Shown here piece after piece: positions 20,977-29,811 of a stretch of DNA of 64,000 nt. Position 1 is the stretch's first letter. Each line of letters opens with the position of its first letter. Under the pieces are notes generated by a model. It did not search any database. It worked only from the letters and a program-made list of their open reading frames with translations, and had not been told where the DNA came from. Source of the stretch: Sulfuracidifex tepidarius (lineage in GTDB: Archaea > Thermoproteota > Thermoprotei_A > Sulfolobales > Sulfolobaceae); the NCBI RefSeq assembly GCF_008326425.1, contig NZ_AP018929.1:1068875-1132874 (forward strand). Direction: 5' to 3'. A program made the position numbers and the translations under genes.

Positions 20977-22313
20977 TGCTAGATAACATAAAGGACGCTG
21001 TAAAGAAGTTTTTAGGTAATTCTTCTTACGATAAAGCAGTAGAGGAGTTCATAAAGGATCTTCAGAAGGCACTCATTACATCTGATGTAAAGGTCAGCCT
21101 AGTTCTTTCCCTTTCCAACAGAATAAAGGAAAGGCTAGCAAAGGAGAAGCCTCCATCTGTAATGGAAAGAAAGGAGTGGTTCATTTCTATAGTTTATGAA
21201 GAATTGAGCAAATTCTTTGGTGGGGACAAAGCACCAAACGTGTTGCCGAGTAAGCTACCTTATACGATAATGATGGTAGGAGTCCAGGGTAGCGGAAAGA
21301 CTACTAGTACAGCCAAGCTCGCATATTTCTACAAGAAAAAGGGCTACAAGGTAGGTTTAGTCGCTGCAGATACGTATAGACCTGCAGCATATGACCAGCT
21401 TGTACAACTTGGTAAACAGATCCAAGTTCCAGTGATAGGTGATCCTTCCTCTAAGGACGCGGTCTCTATTTCATTGAAGGGAAAAGAGGAGTTCCTTTCA
21501 CAGAAGTTTGAAGTAATTATCATAGACACTGCAGGTAGACACGGTTATGGGGAAGAGAGTAGCCTGTTAGAGGAAATGCAATCAATATATAACGCTGTGA
21601 AACCTGACGATGTGATATTAGTTATAGACGCTTCAATAGGTCAGAAGGCATACGACCTTGCGTCAAAATTCCACAGCGCTGCTCCCATAGGCTCAATACT
21701 CATAACTAAGATGGACGGAACTGCAAAAGGGGGAGGTGCACTCTCTGCAGTTGCAGCCACAGGGGCTCAGATCAAATTCATAGGAACAGGAGAGAGGGTA
21801 ACTGAACTAGAGGTATTCGATCCCAGACGTTTCGCTTCTAGATTGCTCGGAATGGGAGATATAAATACTATCATAGAGAAAATGAAGGAGGTCGATAATT
21901 ACGAAGACCTACAGAAGAAAATGGAAGACGTAATAGAAGGAAAAGGTAAGCTCACTCTGAGGGATATCTATAAGCAGTTCATAGCTCTCAGGAAGATGGG
22001 CCCTCTTTCCAAGATCTTACAGCACATACCCGGTCTAGGAGTTAATTTACCTTCTCCTTCGGAGGATCAGGTGAAACTAGGCGAGGACAAGATCAAGAAG
22101 TTCATGGCGGCTATGAACTCCATGACCTATAAGGAGCTTGACAACCCTTCCTTAATAGATCGTTCCAGGATAAGGAGAATCGCGGAAGGTGCAGGAATTA
22201 CAGCAGAGGAGGTCAGGGAATTAATGAAACAGTACGAAGCTACAAATAAAATGCTCAAGACCTTGAAGAAGAGGAAGAAAGACCTTGAAAGAATGTTCGG
22301 GAACATGGAGTGA
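20976..22313 (+). CDS. srp54: Signal recognition particle GTPase SRP54
   Basis: Binds signal peptides of nascent proteins and the SRP RNA, and docks with FtsY at the membrane. N domain at 1-85, G domain with G1 GVQGSGKTT (102-110), DTAGRHG, and TKMDGTAKGG, then the methionine-containing M domain (KMGPLSKILQ, RSRIRRIAEG). Length 445 residues. It is coupled to aif5A (1-base overlap). The receptor FtsY is also in the window, in the ribosomal supercluster. Confidence 0.97.
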   Translation: MLDNIKDAVKKFLGNSSYDKAVEEFIKDLQKALITSDVKVSLVLSLSNRIKERLAKEKPPSVMERKEWFISIVYEELSKFFGGDKAPNVLPSKLPYTIMMVGVQGSGKTTSTAKLAYFYKKKGYKVGLVAADTYRPAAYDQLVQLGKQIQVPVIGDPSSKDAVSISLKGKEEFLSQKFEVIIIDTAGRHGYGEESSLLEEMQSIYNAVKPDDVILVIDASIGQKAYDLASKFHSAAPIGSILITKMDGTAKGGGALSAVAATGAQIKFIGTGERVTELEVFDPRRFASRLLGMGDINTIIEKMKEVDNYEDLQKKMEDVIEGKGKLTLRDIYKQFIALRKMGPLSKILQHIPGLGVNLPSPSEDQVKLGEDKIKKFMAAMNSMTYKELDNPSLIDRSRIRRIAEGAGITAEEVRELMKQYEATNKMLKTLKKRKKDLERMFGNME

Positions 22314-23379
22314 GGTAGAGAAGAAATCTCTAGACCTGCTAAGGAAATATCCCCTATGCGATTCATGCCTCGGGAGGTGCTTTGCAAGGCTATCCTACGG
22401 GCTTTCTAACAAAGAGAGAGGGAAATCGATTAAGATATCCCTGATGCTTTCCTTGGATAGAGCAGTGAAAGAGCATGAAATTGAAGAGCTATCGGATCTA
22501 AAGGAATTGATTTTCAACATGGGAAAGGTTGCTGAGCCCTGGTTCAAGTTGTATTTTCCAAAGGAAGAATTTCAGAGCAGGGCTTGCTTTATCTGCAATG
22601 ATGAAATTGAATCATTGAAGGACGATTTTGAGAGAAAGTCGTACGAAATACTGCAGGAGGACGGAATAAAGAGCTACGTTTTAGGCGTGAAACTGTCGGA
22701 TAGCGTGAAAAGCATCGAGGATGAACTCGTTATAAACGAGTCTTTGAAATATTATGAAAGTATCAAGCATGAGATAAAGAGGGAAGTTGGGAAGAGACTA
22801 GCTGAAAAGGGTTTTCCACCAGATATGGACAATTCTCAGTGGGAAGTTGTCTACGACTTGGGCACCAGATCAGTCTTCAAGCTCAGAAACATCAAGAAAC
22901 AGCTAAATTTCTTCAATAGACTTTCACGAGGCGTCCCAATTTCTAACTGGAATTCGTCTTACCCTGACTCCCTCTCTATCGAGATGGAAAGGAAAGGAAG
23001 GAAGATATATTATGCCGTTTCGGAACGTCCTGATATAAGGATATTGACGGACTACCCATTGGTCACTGATGAGGGACCTGACGTAAATGTCGAGGGTTAT
23101 TACGTGAAATCTTCGTCAAAGATAACCAGAAGGGATCTATCATTAATAGTCTCTATGAAACCTAAAAGGAGATACAGGGTAATGGTGTATTCTAACAACC
23201 CAAAGGAAGGATGGGTTAAAGTTTACGACAAACTATATGATGTCTTTGTAGACGCTAACTCTCCTGAGGAGGTTAGAGAAGCTCTAGAGGACGAACAGAT
23301 CCTCTTTATTGACTTAGTCTCATACAAGGGGAGGCTTAGCAAGGTTGCTGATTTATACATGAGGAAAGAGAATATGTAG
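22285..23379 (+). CDS. Pus10-like THUMP-domain protein without visible catalytic motif
   Basis: The N-terminal third matches the THUMP-containing region of archaeal Pus10, with YPLCDSCLGRCFARLSYG and a second cysteine pair ACFIC (four cysteines for zinc). Pus10 makes pseudouridine at tRNA positions 54/55. I cannot find the Pus10 catalytic segment (G-R-E-D-x-D-x-R with the nucleophilic aspartate) in the 364 residues; the C-terminal half instead has ISVS-type strands around DIRILTDYPLV and KPKRRYRVMVY. It may be a diverged synthase or only an RNA-binding protein. It starts at TTG 22285, inside the srp54 end by 29 bases. Confidence 0.6.
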   Translation: MKECSGTWSEVEKKSLDLLRKYPLCDSCLGRCFARLSYGLSNKERGKSIKISLMLSLDRAVKEHEIEELSDLKELIFNMGKVAEPWFKLYFPKEEFQSRACFICNDEIESLKDDFERKSYEILQEDGIKSYVLGVKLSDSVKSIEDELVINESLKYYESIKHEIKREVGKRLAEKGFPPDMDNSQWEVVYDLGTRSVFKLRNIKKQLNFFNRLSRGVPISNWNSSYPDSLSIEMERKGRKIYYAVSERPDIRILTDYPLVTDEGPDVNVEGYYVKSSSKITRRDLSLIVSMKPKRRYRVMVYSNNPKEGWVKVYDKLYDVFVDANSPEEVREALEDEQILFIDLVSYKGRLSKVADLYMRKENM

Positions 23380-23380
23380 T

Positions 23381-24250
23381 ATGAAAATAGGGCTAATCGG
23401 TCTAGGTGTAATGGGGTATAGAATAGGTGCGAACCTAGCAAAAGAAGGCAAATTGGACGGAGTTTATAATAGATCTGAAGAAAAGAGTATAAAATTCGAA
23501 AAAGAGTTTGGAGTGAAAGCGTTCAAGTCAATAGACGAGATAGTTGAGAGCAGTGACGTTATAATAACAATGTTAAGTGATGATAACGCTGTAAGCACCA
23601 CGATAGAGAAAGTGATCCCGCGTTCTAAAGGGAAGACAATCGTAGACATGTCAACAATATCTCCTAAGTTAAGTATTGCTTTGTCTAGAAAAATTCAGGA
23701 AAATGGCGGGTTCATGTTAGATGCCCCGGTTATAGGAACGTCAATAATGGTAGAGCAGAAGAAGCTCGTTGTAATGGTTGGGGGAATTAAGGAGAAGTTT
23801 GACGATATTAAGCCTATTCTTGAATCTACGGCGTCTACAGTAATTTACATGGGGAAGAACGGGTCTGGACTCTACGCAAAGCTCGTAAACAACCTTCTCC
23901 TGGGTGCTTACGTTGTAGCTATAGGAGAAGCATTTAATTTCGGGGTCACAGCCGGACTTGAAAAACAACAAGTGGAGGAGGTTCTTACTAAACTAAGTAG
24001 CGCTAGGTCTCCAACAACGGACCTGAAGGTCCCAAAACTCGTATCTCAGGACTATTCAACCCAATTCGCAACGAAACACATGAGGAAGGACCTTGAGATA
24101 ATTCAAGGTGAGGCAACATCGAAATCAATAATTACGCCGATGTCGTCTTTGGCTTTACAGTTTTACAGAATTGCGGAGTCGCTTGGGTTATCAGAGGACG
24201 ATTTCTGTTCAGTATATGAAGTCTTCAGGAGATTTTCAAAGAAAGCCTGA
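23381..24250 (+). CDS. Beta-hydroxyacid dehydrogenase family protein
   Basis: NAD(P)-dependent oxidoreductase of the 3-hydroxyisobutyrate dehydrogenase/6-phosphogluconate dehydrogenase-like family. The Rossmann motif is GLIGLGVMG (4-12), the substrate-binding segment is DAPVIGTSIMVE, and the catalytic lysine is K167 in YAKLVNN. Length (289 residues) is normal. It starts 1 base after the previous stop. The substrate (3-hydroxyisobutyrate, tartronate semialdehyde or succinic semialdehyde) cannot be read from sequence. Confidence 0.88.
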   Translation: MKIGLIGLGVMGYRIGANLAKEGKLDGVYNRSEEKSIKFEKEFGVKAFKSIDEIVESSDVIITMLSDDNAVSTTIEKVIPRSKGKTIVDMSTISPKLSIALSRKIQENGGFMLDAPVIGTSIMVEQKKLVVMVGGIKEKFDDIKPILESTASTVIYMGKNGSGLYAKLVNNLLLGAYVVAIGEAFNFGVTAGLEKQQVEEVLTKLSSARSPTTDLKVPKLVSQDYSTQFATKHMRKDLEIIQGEATSKSIITPMSSLALQFYRIAESLGLSEDDFCSVYEVFRRFSKKA

Positions 24251-24287
24251 CGCGATTTTTTAATCCTTATTTTTGTTTTTCTTCTTA

Positions 24288-25091
24288 ATGAGAATAGATA
24301 TATCAGGCAAAAGGGTGCTTGTTACTGCCTCAAGCAGCGGGATAGGGAAAGGTGTAGCAAGAGCTTTCCTCAAAGAGGGATGCAAAGTGATAATTTCCTC
24401 AAGGAATAAGGAGAATTTGGATAAGACTGTCTCAGAGCTGAAGAGTTCGATTTTTCCCTCAGTTTGGGGAGTGCAGATGGATCTAACTGATTACCACTCA
24501 ATCGAAGCTGGACTGAGACAAATTATAGACCTGATGGGAGGTATAGACGTGTTGATCTTCAACTTCGGGAATCCTACTAACGAACCCTCTTACTTTGATG
24601 AGACAACTATGGAAGACTGGGAATATTCAGTCCGCATGTACTTAGAAGGTCCAATTCAGATTTTAAAGAGACTTCTTCCTTTCATGAGACGTCAACGTTA
24701 TGGAAGGATATTTTTCCTCTCTTCATGGACTGTGAAGAGCCCGCAATCACACTTCACTTTAGCTGATGTATCAAGATCTCCAGTGATACAACTATCGAAG
24801 ATCCTTTCGAAGGATGAAGGAAGGAATGGGATCACAGTTAACACAGTCCTCATGGGAAGCTTTCCAACACCAGGGGCAGAAAGAAGTCTCAAGAGGATAG
24901 CTGAGCGCAAGAACGAAAGTTATGATGAGTTATGGAAAAGGGAAGTTCTCTCTCCTATTGCAGTAGGCAGGATAGGTGACCCGGAGAAAGACTTGGGAAG
25001 TCTCCTCGTTTTCCTTTCGAGTGAATACGGAGGGTATGTGACCGGTTCATCTATTCTGATTGATGGTGGATCTTCTCCTTATGTGCTATAG
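24288..25091 (+). CDS. SDR-family protein lacking the Tyr-x3-Lys pair
   Basis: Short-chain dehydrogenase/reductase fold, 267 residues from ATG 24288 (the ORF extends 5 codons further, starting TTG/poor context). The cofactor motif TASSSGIG (13-20) and C-terminal GGYVTGSSILIDGG are canonical. The active-site serine region is LSS (144-146), but no tyrosine occurs between it and residue 170; the place of YxxxK is taken by F-T-L-A-D-V-S-R. This resembles the atypical SDR group that has an arginine after a L-A/S-x-x-x-R segment. The substrate is unknown and activity is uncertain. Confidence 0.8.
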   Translation: MRIDISGKRVLVTASSSGIGKGVARAFLKEGCKVIISSRNKENLDKTVSELKSSIFPSVWGVQMDLTDYHSIEAGLRQIIDLMGGIDVLIFNFGNPTNEPSYFDETTMEDWEYSVRMYLEGPIQILKRLLPFMRRQRYGRIFFLSSWTVKSPQSHFTLADVSRSPVIQLSKILSKDEGRNGITVNTVLMGSFPTPGAERSLKRIAERKNESYDELWKREVLSPIAVGRIGDPEKDLGSLLVFLSSEYGGYVTGSSILIDGGSSPYVL

Positions 25092-25094
25092 GAA

Positions 25095-25118
25095 TCCTTC
25101 AATATTACCCTTGAAGGA
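25095..25118. terminator. Inverted repeat just after the SDR stop
   Basis: TCCTTCAA and TTGAAGGA form an 8-base-pair stem around an 8-base loop, starting 4 bases after the stop codon. It could fold in the mRNA end or mark transcription termination. No long T run follows, so the role is uncertain. Confidence 0.4.
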
Positions 25119-25154
25119 CTAAAGCGATCTGACATTACGTAAAGTATAGAAACG

Positions 25155-25163
25155 TTTATAAAA
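25155..25163 (+). promoter_or_regulatory. TATA box of cren7
   Basis: TTTATAAAA lies 33-41 bases before the cren7 ATG and predicts a leader of about 10 bases. It is among the best TATA matches in the window, fitting an abundant protein. Confidence 0.7.
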
Positions 25164-25195
25164 GTGTCTGAAGAATCTCTATCAGTGATTTGTAG

Positions 25196-25375
25196 ATGGC
25201 ATCTAGTAAGAAAGTGAAAGTAAGGACACCGGGAGGGAAGGAAGCAGAGCTTATACCTGAGAAGACGTGGACCTTGGCTCCAAAGGGAAGGAAAGGAGTG
25301 AAGATAGGGTTATTTAAGGATCCAGAATCAGGCAAGTATTTCAGGCATAAGCTACCAGACGACTACCCTGTTTAA
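25196..25375 (+). CDS. cren7: Chromatin protein Cren7
   Basis: Crenarchaeal chromatin protein of 59 residues with an SH3-like barrel that binds the DNA minor groove and bends DNA. Diagnostic segments are [32 protein letters not shown] and [15 protein letters not shown], near-identical in layout to Sulfolobus Cren7. Lysine residues at both ends are methylated in the Sulfolobus protein. It has its own strong promoter and sits between two metabolic genes. Together with the two Alba genes, it makes this window carry three chromatin proteins. Confidence 0.97.
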   Translation: MASSKKVKVRTPGGKEAELIPEKTWTLAPKGRKGVKIGLFKDPESGKYFRHKLPDDYPV

Positions 25376-25382
25376 ACTTTAA

Positions 25383-26102
<720 letters not shown>

Positions 26103-26107
26103 TGTAA

Positions 26108-26383
26108 ATGTCAGTCTTAGATGAGCAGGAGTTTGTGACGCTTAGGAAATACAAGGGTAAGGTAGACGTTTCCAGGATCACTTCAATACTCGACTCAATA
26201 GAGGAGGAACTCAAGAAGACAGACAACGTAAGGACAGCGATCATCTATGTCTTTGCAAATAACGTAGATGAGATCAAGTCGAACAAGGAGCTATACGAGG
26301 TTATATTCAGGGCACTTGAGAAATTTAGCCCTAAACTAGGATTTGAGAATGTAGCTGAATTGATAAAAAGTTCCGTTTTGTAG
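26108..26383 (+). CDS. Hypothetical 91-residue protein after pyrH
   Basis: Unrecognised, charged, mostly helical protein (ITSILDSIEEELKKT, ELYEVIFRALEKF). No cysteines, membrane segment or known motif. It begins 5 bases after pyrH and ends 63 bases before the lysS promoter, so it is probably co-transcribed with pyrH. Codon use and spacing argue that it is a real gene. Confidence 0.7.
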   Translation: MSVLDEQEFVTLRKYKGKVDVSRITSILDSIEEELKKTDNVRTAIIYVFANNVDEIKSNKELYEVIFRALEKFSPKLGFENVAELIKSSVL

Positions 26384-26413
26384 TACGAGGTTAGAACTAT
26401 CTTTTACGTTATC

Positions 26414-26422
26414 GTTTAAAAT
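26414..26422 (+). promoter_or_regulatory. TATA box of lysS
   Basis: GTTTAAAAT centred about 29 bases before the lysS ATG; predicts a leaderless or nearly leaderless transcript. Confidence 0.55.
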
Positions 26423-26446
26423 CCTCGTCAATGAGTAGTACTTATC

Positions 26447-27829
26447 ATGAAAGTAGGCATACTAGATTCTACTTTAAGAGAAGGAGAGCAGACTCCAGGA
26501 GTAGTTTTCACGGTAGATCAGAGAGTAGAGATAGCGAAGACGATGTCTGAAGTAGGAGTCTCGATGATAGAAGCTGGTCACCCGGCAGTTTCTCCTGATA
26601 TCTATGAAGGGATAAAGAGAATAATGAGGTTAAGAAAGGACGGCGAAATAAGGTCTGAGATAGTAGGGCATAGCAGAGCAGTAAAGAGAGACGTAGAAGT
26701 GGCTGCTGAGCTGGAAGTGGATAGAATAGCCATATTTTACGGAGTTAGTGAGATCCACCTTAAGGCGAAGCATCACGCTACAAGGGAAGAAGCGCTCTCC
26801 ACAATTTCAGAAGTGATAAGTTACGCTAAGAGCCACGGTGTAAACGTCAGGTTCACCGCTGAAGACGCTACAAGGACAGACTTCGATTATCTAGTTCAAG
26901 TGGCCAGAACGGCGAGGGACGCCGGTGCGGATAGGATAGGCATAGCAGATACAGTAGGCATACTTTATCCTTCCAAGACTAGAGAGCTGTTCAGTAACTT
27001 GGTAGCCCAGGTACCGAACGTGGAATTTGACATCCATGCCCATAATGATGTGGGACTTGCGGTCGCTAATTCCCTCGCGGCAGTGGAGGGCGGGGCTACA
27101 ATTATTCACGCTACGGTTAATGGATTAGGAGAGAGAGTTGGGATAACACCATTGCAGCAAGTAGCAGCAGCTGTAAAGTACCATTTCGGGATAGATGTGA
27201 TAAAACTCGATAGGTTACAACAAGTGTCTACTTTGGTGGAGAAGTACAGCGGAATACCTATGCCTCCGAACTACCCCGTTACAGGGGACTACGCATTCAT
27301 GCATAAGGCAGGAATCCATGTTGCAGGTATACTTAACGACCCGAGAACCTATGAGTTCATGCCTCCGGAGACCTTCGGTAGGTCTAGGGATTATGTAATC
27401 GACAAGTACACTGGAAAACACGCTTTGAAGGACAGGTTTGAGAAGCTAGGAGTAAATCTTTCAGAACAAGAGATAGACCAAGTTCTCGCAAAGATTAAGG
27501 CTAATCAGAACACTAAATTCTTTAGGGACGTAGATCTTCTAGAGATAGCCGAAGAAGTTACTGGGAGAGTTCTGAAGCCTAGGCCACCAGAGAAGATTGA
27601 GTCGTTGGTTTGGGTCTTATGTGAATCTAACGTCTATACTACAGCTGTAACAAGGAGGCTTTCTGTACTCCAAGGCGTAAAGGAGGTAATGGAGATATCT
27701 GGAGATTACGACATTTTGATGAAAGTTGAAGCTAATGATACAGTAGAACTAAATCAAATTATAGAGAACGTAAGATCCGTAAAAGGAGTCAAATCTACCT
27801 TGACGTCTTTAGTTCTAAAGAAGATGTGA
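26447..27829 (+). CDS. lysS: Homocitrate synthase (LysW lysine pathway)
   Basis: Condenses acetyl-CoA with 2-oxoglutarate, the first step of lysine synthesis by the 2-aminoadipate (LysW) route used in Sulfolobales. The TIM barrel begins GILDSTLREGEQTPGV, metal ligands include D-I-H-A-H-N-D, and GLGERVG follows. Residues about 385-460 form an extra RAM/ACT-like domain (KIESLVWVLCESNVY, ISGDYDILMKVEA), expected for feedback control by an amino acid. 2-Isopropylmalate synthase is the main alternative; the C-terminal domain and layout favour homocitrate synthase. The rest of the lys cluster is not in this window. Confidence 0.88.
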   Translation: MKVGILDSTLREGEQTPGVVFTVDQRVEIAKTMSEVGVSMIEAGHPAVSPDIYEGIKRIMRLRKDGEIRSEIVGHSRAVKRDVEVAAELEVDRIAIFYGVSEIHLKAKHHATREEALSTISEVISYAKSHGVNVRFTAEDATRTDFDYLVQVARTARDAGADRIGIADTVGILYPSKTRELFSNLVAQVPNVEFDIHAHNDVGLAVANSLAAVEGGATIIHATVNGLGERVGITPLQQVAAAVKYHFGIDVIKLDRLQQVSTLVEKYSGIPMPPNYPVTGDYAFMHKAGIHVAGILNDPRTYEFMPPETFGRSRDYVIDKYTGKHALKDRFEKLGVNLSEQEIDQVLAKIKANQNTKFFRDVDLLEIAEEVTGRVLKPRPPEKIESLVWVLCESNVYTTAVTRRLSVLQGVKEVMEISGDYDILMKVEANDTVELNQIIENVRSVKGVKSTLTSLVLKKM

Positions 27830-28034
27830 ATATTATGTAATAAAAAAGCATAGAAAGAGGAAAAAAGATAAAAATAAACTATTGATGATATTTTTGCCTT
27901 TTATCTTGATAGTTCTTTGATTATTCTTGCAAGTTGATTTATATGTTTTCTTATAGAAAGATGTAGTATTTTTAATATTTTAGCCCAGAATAATATATCA
28001 ACGTAAAAATGGATTTTTACATAAGTCTATAAGG

Positions 28035-28128
28035 TGCGGGAGCGGGGATTCGGACCCCGGATGGCCTTCGCCAGCGGATCTCTCAATGGGTCTTGAGTCC
28101 GCCCCCTTAACCGCTCGGGCACTCCCGC
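28035..28128 (-). tRNA. tRNA-Leu(CAA) with intron
   Basis: Acceptor stem GCGGGAG/CTCCCGC, discriminator A, D arm, long variable arm (TGGC...GCCA) and T stem CGGGG/CCCCG identify a class II tRNA-Leu. The anticodon CAA is at 28093-28095. A 12-base intron (about 28080-28091) follows position 37; CTCAA of the anticodon loop can pair with TTGAG in the intron, as in a bulge-helix-bulge. The T loop reads TCCGAAT, so position 55 is C rather than the near-universal U. CCA is not encoded. A TATA-like ATATATTA lies about 23 bases upstream of the 5' end. Confidence 0.93.
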
Positions 28129-28211
28129 TGACCTAAATGATTTATTGATATATTACATAAAAAGCTTGTTCTCTATTTTATCAAGTTAAACCTCTTTCTA
28201 TAAAGAAAACG

Positions 28212-28219
28212 TTTTAAAC
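28212..28219 (+). promoter_or_regulatory. TATA box of the dsrE-type gene
   Basis: TTTTAAAC centred 26 bases before ATG 28241, predicting a leaderless mRNA. Confidence 0.55.
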
Positions 28220-28240
28220 GATAAAAAATCACCTTTCGTT

Positions 28241-28591
28241 ATGGCAAAAATCTTCGTTATTTTAACTGCTGGAAAAGACGATATGAATAGGGTAAATATG
28301 GGAATAAATTTTGCTATGGGCGCAAAGAAGAATGCAGGTGCTGACGTATCTTTGATGTTTCTCGGAAGAGGAGTGGAGATCTTAATGAAGGACGCAATGT
28401 ACTTTCAACAAATGTCAAAGCAGATAGAGGGTCTGAAGTCAGCAGGAGTTGAATTGTCTTACTGTACTGTATCAGTCAAAAACTTGGGACTCAGTGAGCA
28501 GATGCTTTACACTGACGGAATTAAGGGAGTAATGGGAGGAGTAGAAACAGTGAAGAAGGTATCAGAAGGCTATACTCCTATAACCTTCTGA
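28241..28591 (+). CDS. DsrE/DsrF-like protein
   Basis: A 116-residue DsrE-fold protein, the family that carries or relays sulfur as persulfides in some members. It begins KIFVILTAGKDDMNRVNMGI and has FAMGAKK, VSLMFLGRGVEIL and IKGVMGGVETVKKV. It holds a single cysteine in LSYCTVS (about residue 75), a position compatible with a DsrE active cysteine. It is monocistronic and probably leaderless. A second, cysteine-free DsrE protein is encoded at 44 kb. The specific role is unknown. Confidence 0.8.
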   Translation: MAKIFVILTAGKDDMNRVNMGINFAMGAKKNAGADVSLMFLGRGVEILMKDAMYFQQMSKQIEGLKSAGVELSYCTVSVKNLGLSEQMLYTDGIKGVMGGVETVKKVSEGYTPITF

Positions 28592-28629
28592 GCGTCTATT
28601 TTAAGTATTTTTTAGTTTGTGTTTCTTTT

Positions 28630-29016
28630 ATGGATCCTCTCATAGAGAAAGGAATTTATTATCTTGAAGCTGCAAGGCTTTTAGTATCTCAGAAACTATA
28701 CGAGCAAGCATCAATTATGGTATTTTATGGTATACCTTATCTTATAAAAGGGATAGTTAGAGATAAGACAAAGTCATACATTTACACTAGGGATGTAAAT
28801 TCTATGCTTAACTTCATTGGCAGAAGGGCAGAGTATAGTCAGATAATAAAAAGTTTCCTTTCTAGAAACAAAGAAAAAATGGAAGAACTTCTTCTCCTAA
28901 AGAGGTATCTCAATTATGATGTTATAGACGGAATAACAAAGGAGAAAGCAGAGATGTTCCTAACCTTGTACGAGGATGCCGTAAATTTATGTAAGGATCT
29001 GGGATCATGTAATTAG
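28630..29016 (+). CDS. HEPN-like helical protein
   Basis: An all-helical 128-residue protein whose first part (YLEAARLLVSQKLYEQASIM ... YLIKGIVRDKT) resembles HEPN domains such as COG2250. The RNase motif R-x4-6-H of active HEPN toxins is absent (there is no histidine after the first helices), and no nucleotidyltransferase (MNT) partner is adjacent, so it is probably not an active toxin pair. Two cysteines lie at the C-terminal end. Function unknown; the family call is tentative. Confidence 0.5.
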   Translation: MDPLIEKGIYYLEAARLLVSQKLYEQASIMVFYGIPYLIKGIVRDKTKSYIYTRDVNSMLNFIGRRAEYSQIIKSFLSRNKEKMEELLLLKRYLNYDVIDGITKEKAEMFLTLYEDAVNLCKDLGSCN

Positions 29017-29080
29017 AACCTAAATAAAAATTATTGTGATAATAAAAAATAAATTGAAATAAATAAGAGAGAAAATAGAT

Positions 29081-29638
29081 TTAACTTAGCGGAGCTCTTC
29101 CTAAAGGAGCTTTAACTCCAAGAGAAGGAGCTACAATTTGTACTAACCCAGTATACCAAGCGACTATTGCAGTCAGTATGCCAATTATTCCGCCCGCATG
29201 AGTTAATGTTATTGAGTTATCTATTGCACCAGCCCCTAAAAGGAAGAAAGTTATCCATAGAAGCAGAAAAGTTAAGAATAAGGATAAGTTAGATTTGAAA
29301 GTTGCGATCCACATCACAAAAGTGAATATACCGAAGCCTATTAGAACGGCTCCTATTCCAGAAGCTGGGGTTGGACCAGAAAGTCCAGACGCTGTGAAGA
29401 AGAACCATTCCCAAAACGCACCGTAGGTGAAGAAAGCTACGTAGCCGAAGTTATTACCTTCTTTCAGTTCCAGAATTCCGGCAATTATTTGAGCTAAACC
29501 TCCATAAAATATAGCTAATCCAAATACGCTTGAAGGACTTCCGTGGAGGATATCCGCATTATACAAGCTTAATATTAGTGTAGTTAGGGCGAACCCAGAC
29601 AACCCTAGAGGGCCAGGATTAGGTTTGTTTTGACTCAT
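29081..29638 (-). CDS. Acetate/succinate transporter family membrane protein (YaaH/Gpr1/Fun34)
   Basis: A 185-residue membrane protein with six predicted helices and the family signature [14 protein letters not shown] near the N terminus. YaaH (SatP), Gpr1 and Ato proteins move acetate or succinate with protons or act as channels. The G-G-L-A-Q-I-I-A-G segment and WFFF-type aromatic stretch agree. It has its own TATA box 26 bases upstream (leaderless). In an acidophile, it could handle organic-acid uptake or efflux; that part is inference. Confidence 0.85.
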   Translation of the reverse strand: MSQNKPNPGPLGLSGFALTTLILSLYNADILHGSPSSVFGLAIFYGGLAQIIAGILELKEGNNFGYVAFFTYGAFWEWFFFTASGLSGPTPASGIGAVLIGFGIFTFVMWIATFKSNLSLFLTFLLLWITFFLLGAGAIDNSITLTHAGGIIGILTAIVAWYTGLVQIVAPSLGVKAPLGRAPLS

Positions 29639-29657
29639 GATAGTTCCTTCATAAGAA

Positions 29658-29671
29658 ACTTTAAAAAGTTT
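29658..29671 (-). promoter_or_regulatory. TATA box of the acetate transporter gene
   Basis: CTTTTTAAAG-type box centred 26 bases upstream of the ATG at 29638 on the minus strand; predicts a leaderless mRNA. Confidence 0.55.
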
Positions 29672-29811
29672 ATAATTGAGTGTAAATAGCTTAATTTTAA
29701 AAATAAATAATACTCTCGCTCTTTTCCGTTATGTTTTCTTGCTGAAGTGTTCTATCGAACATGCAAAAGAAATAAAAATAGACACATCTAAAGAGTAATT
29801 AGTCCTAGCGT

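Noticed and set aside
27830-28034. Possible small gene or guide RNA between lysS and tRNA-Leu
   Set aside because: A TTGATGA motif occurs but has no matching D box, and no open frame with start context is present; the region is simple A/T-rich DNA.
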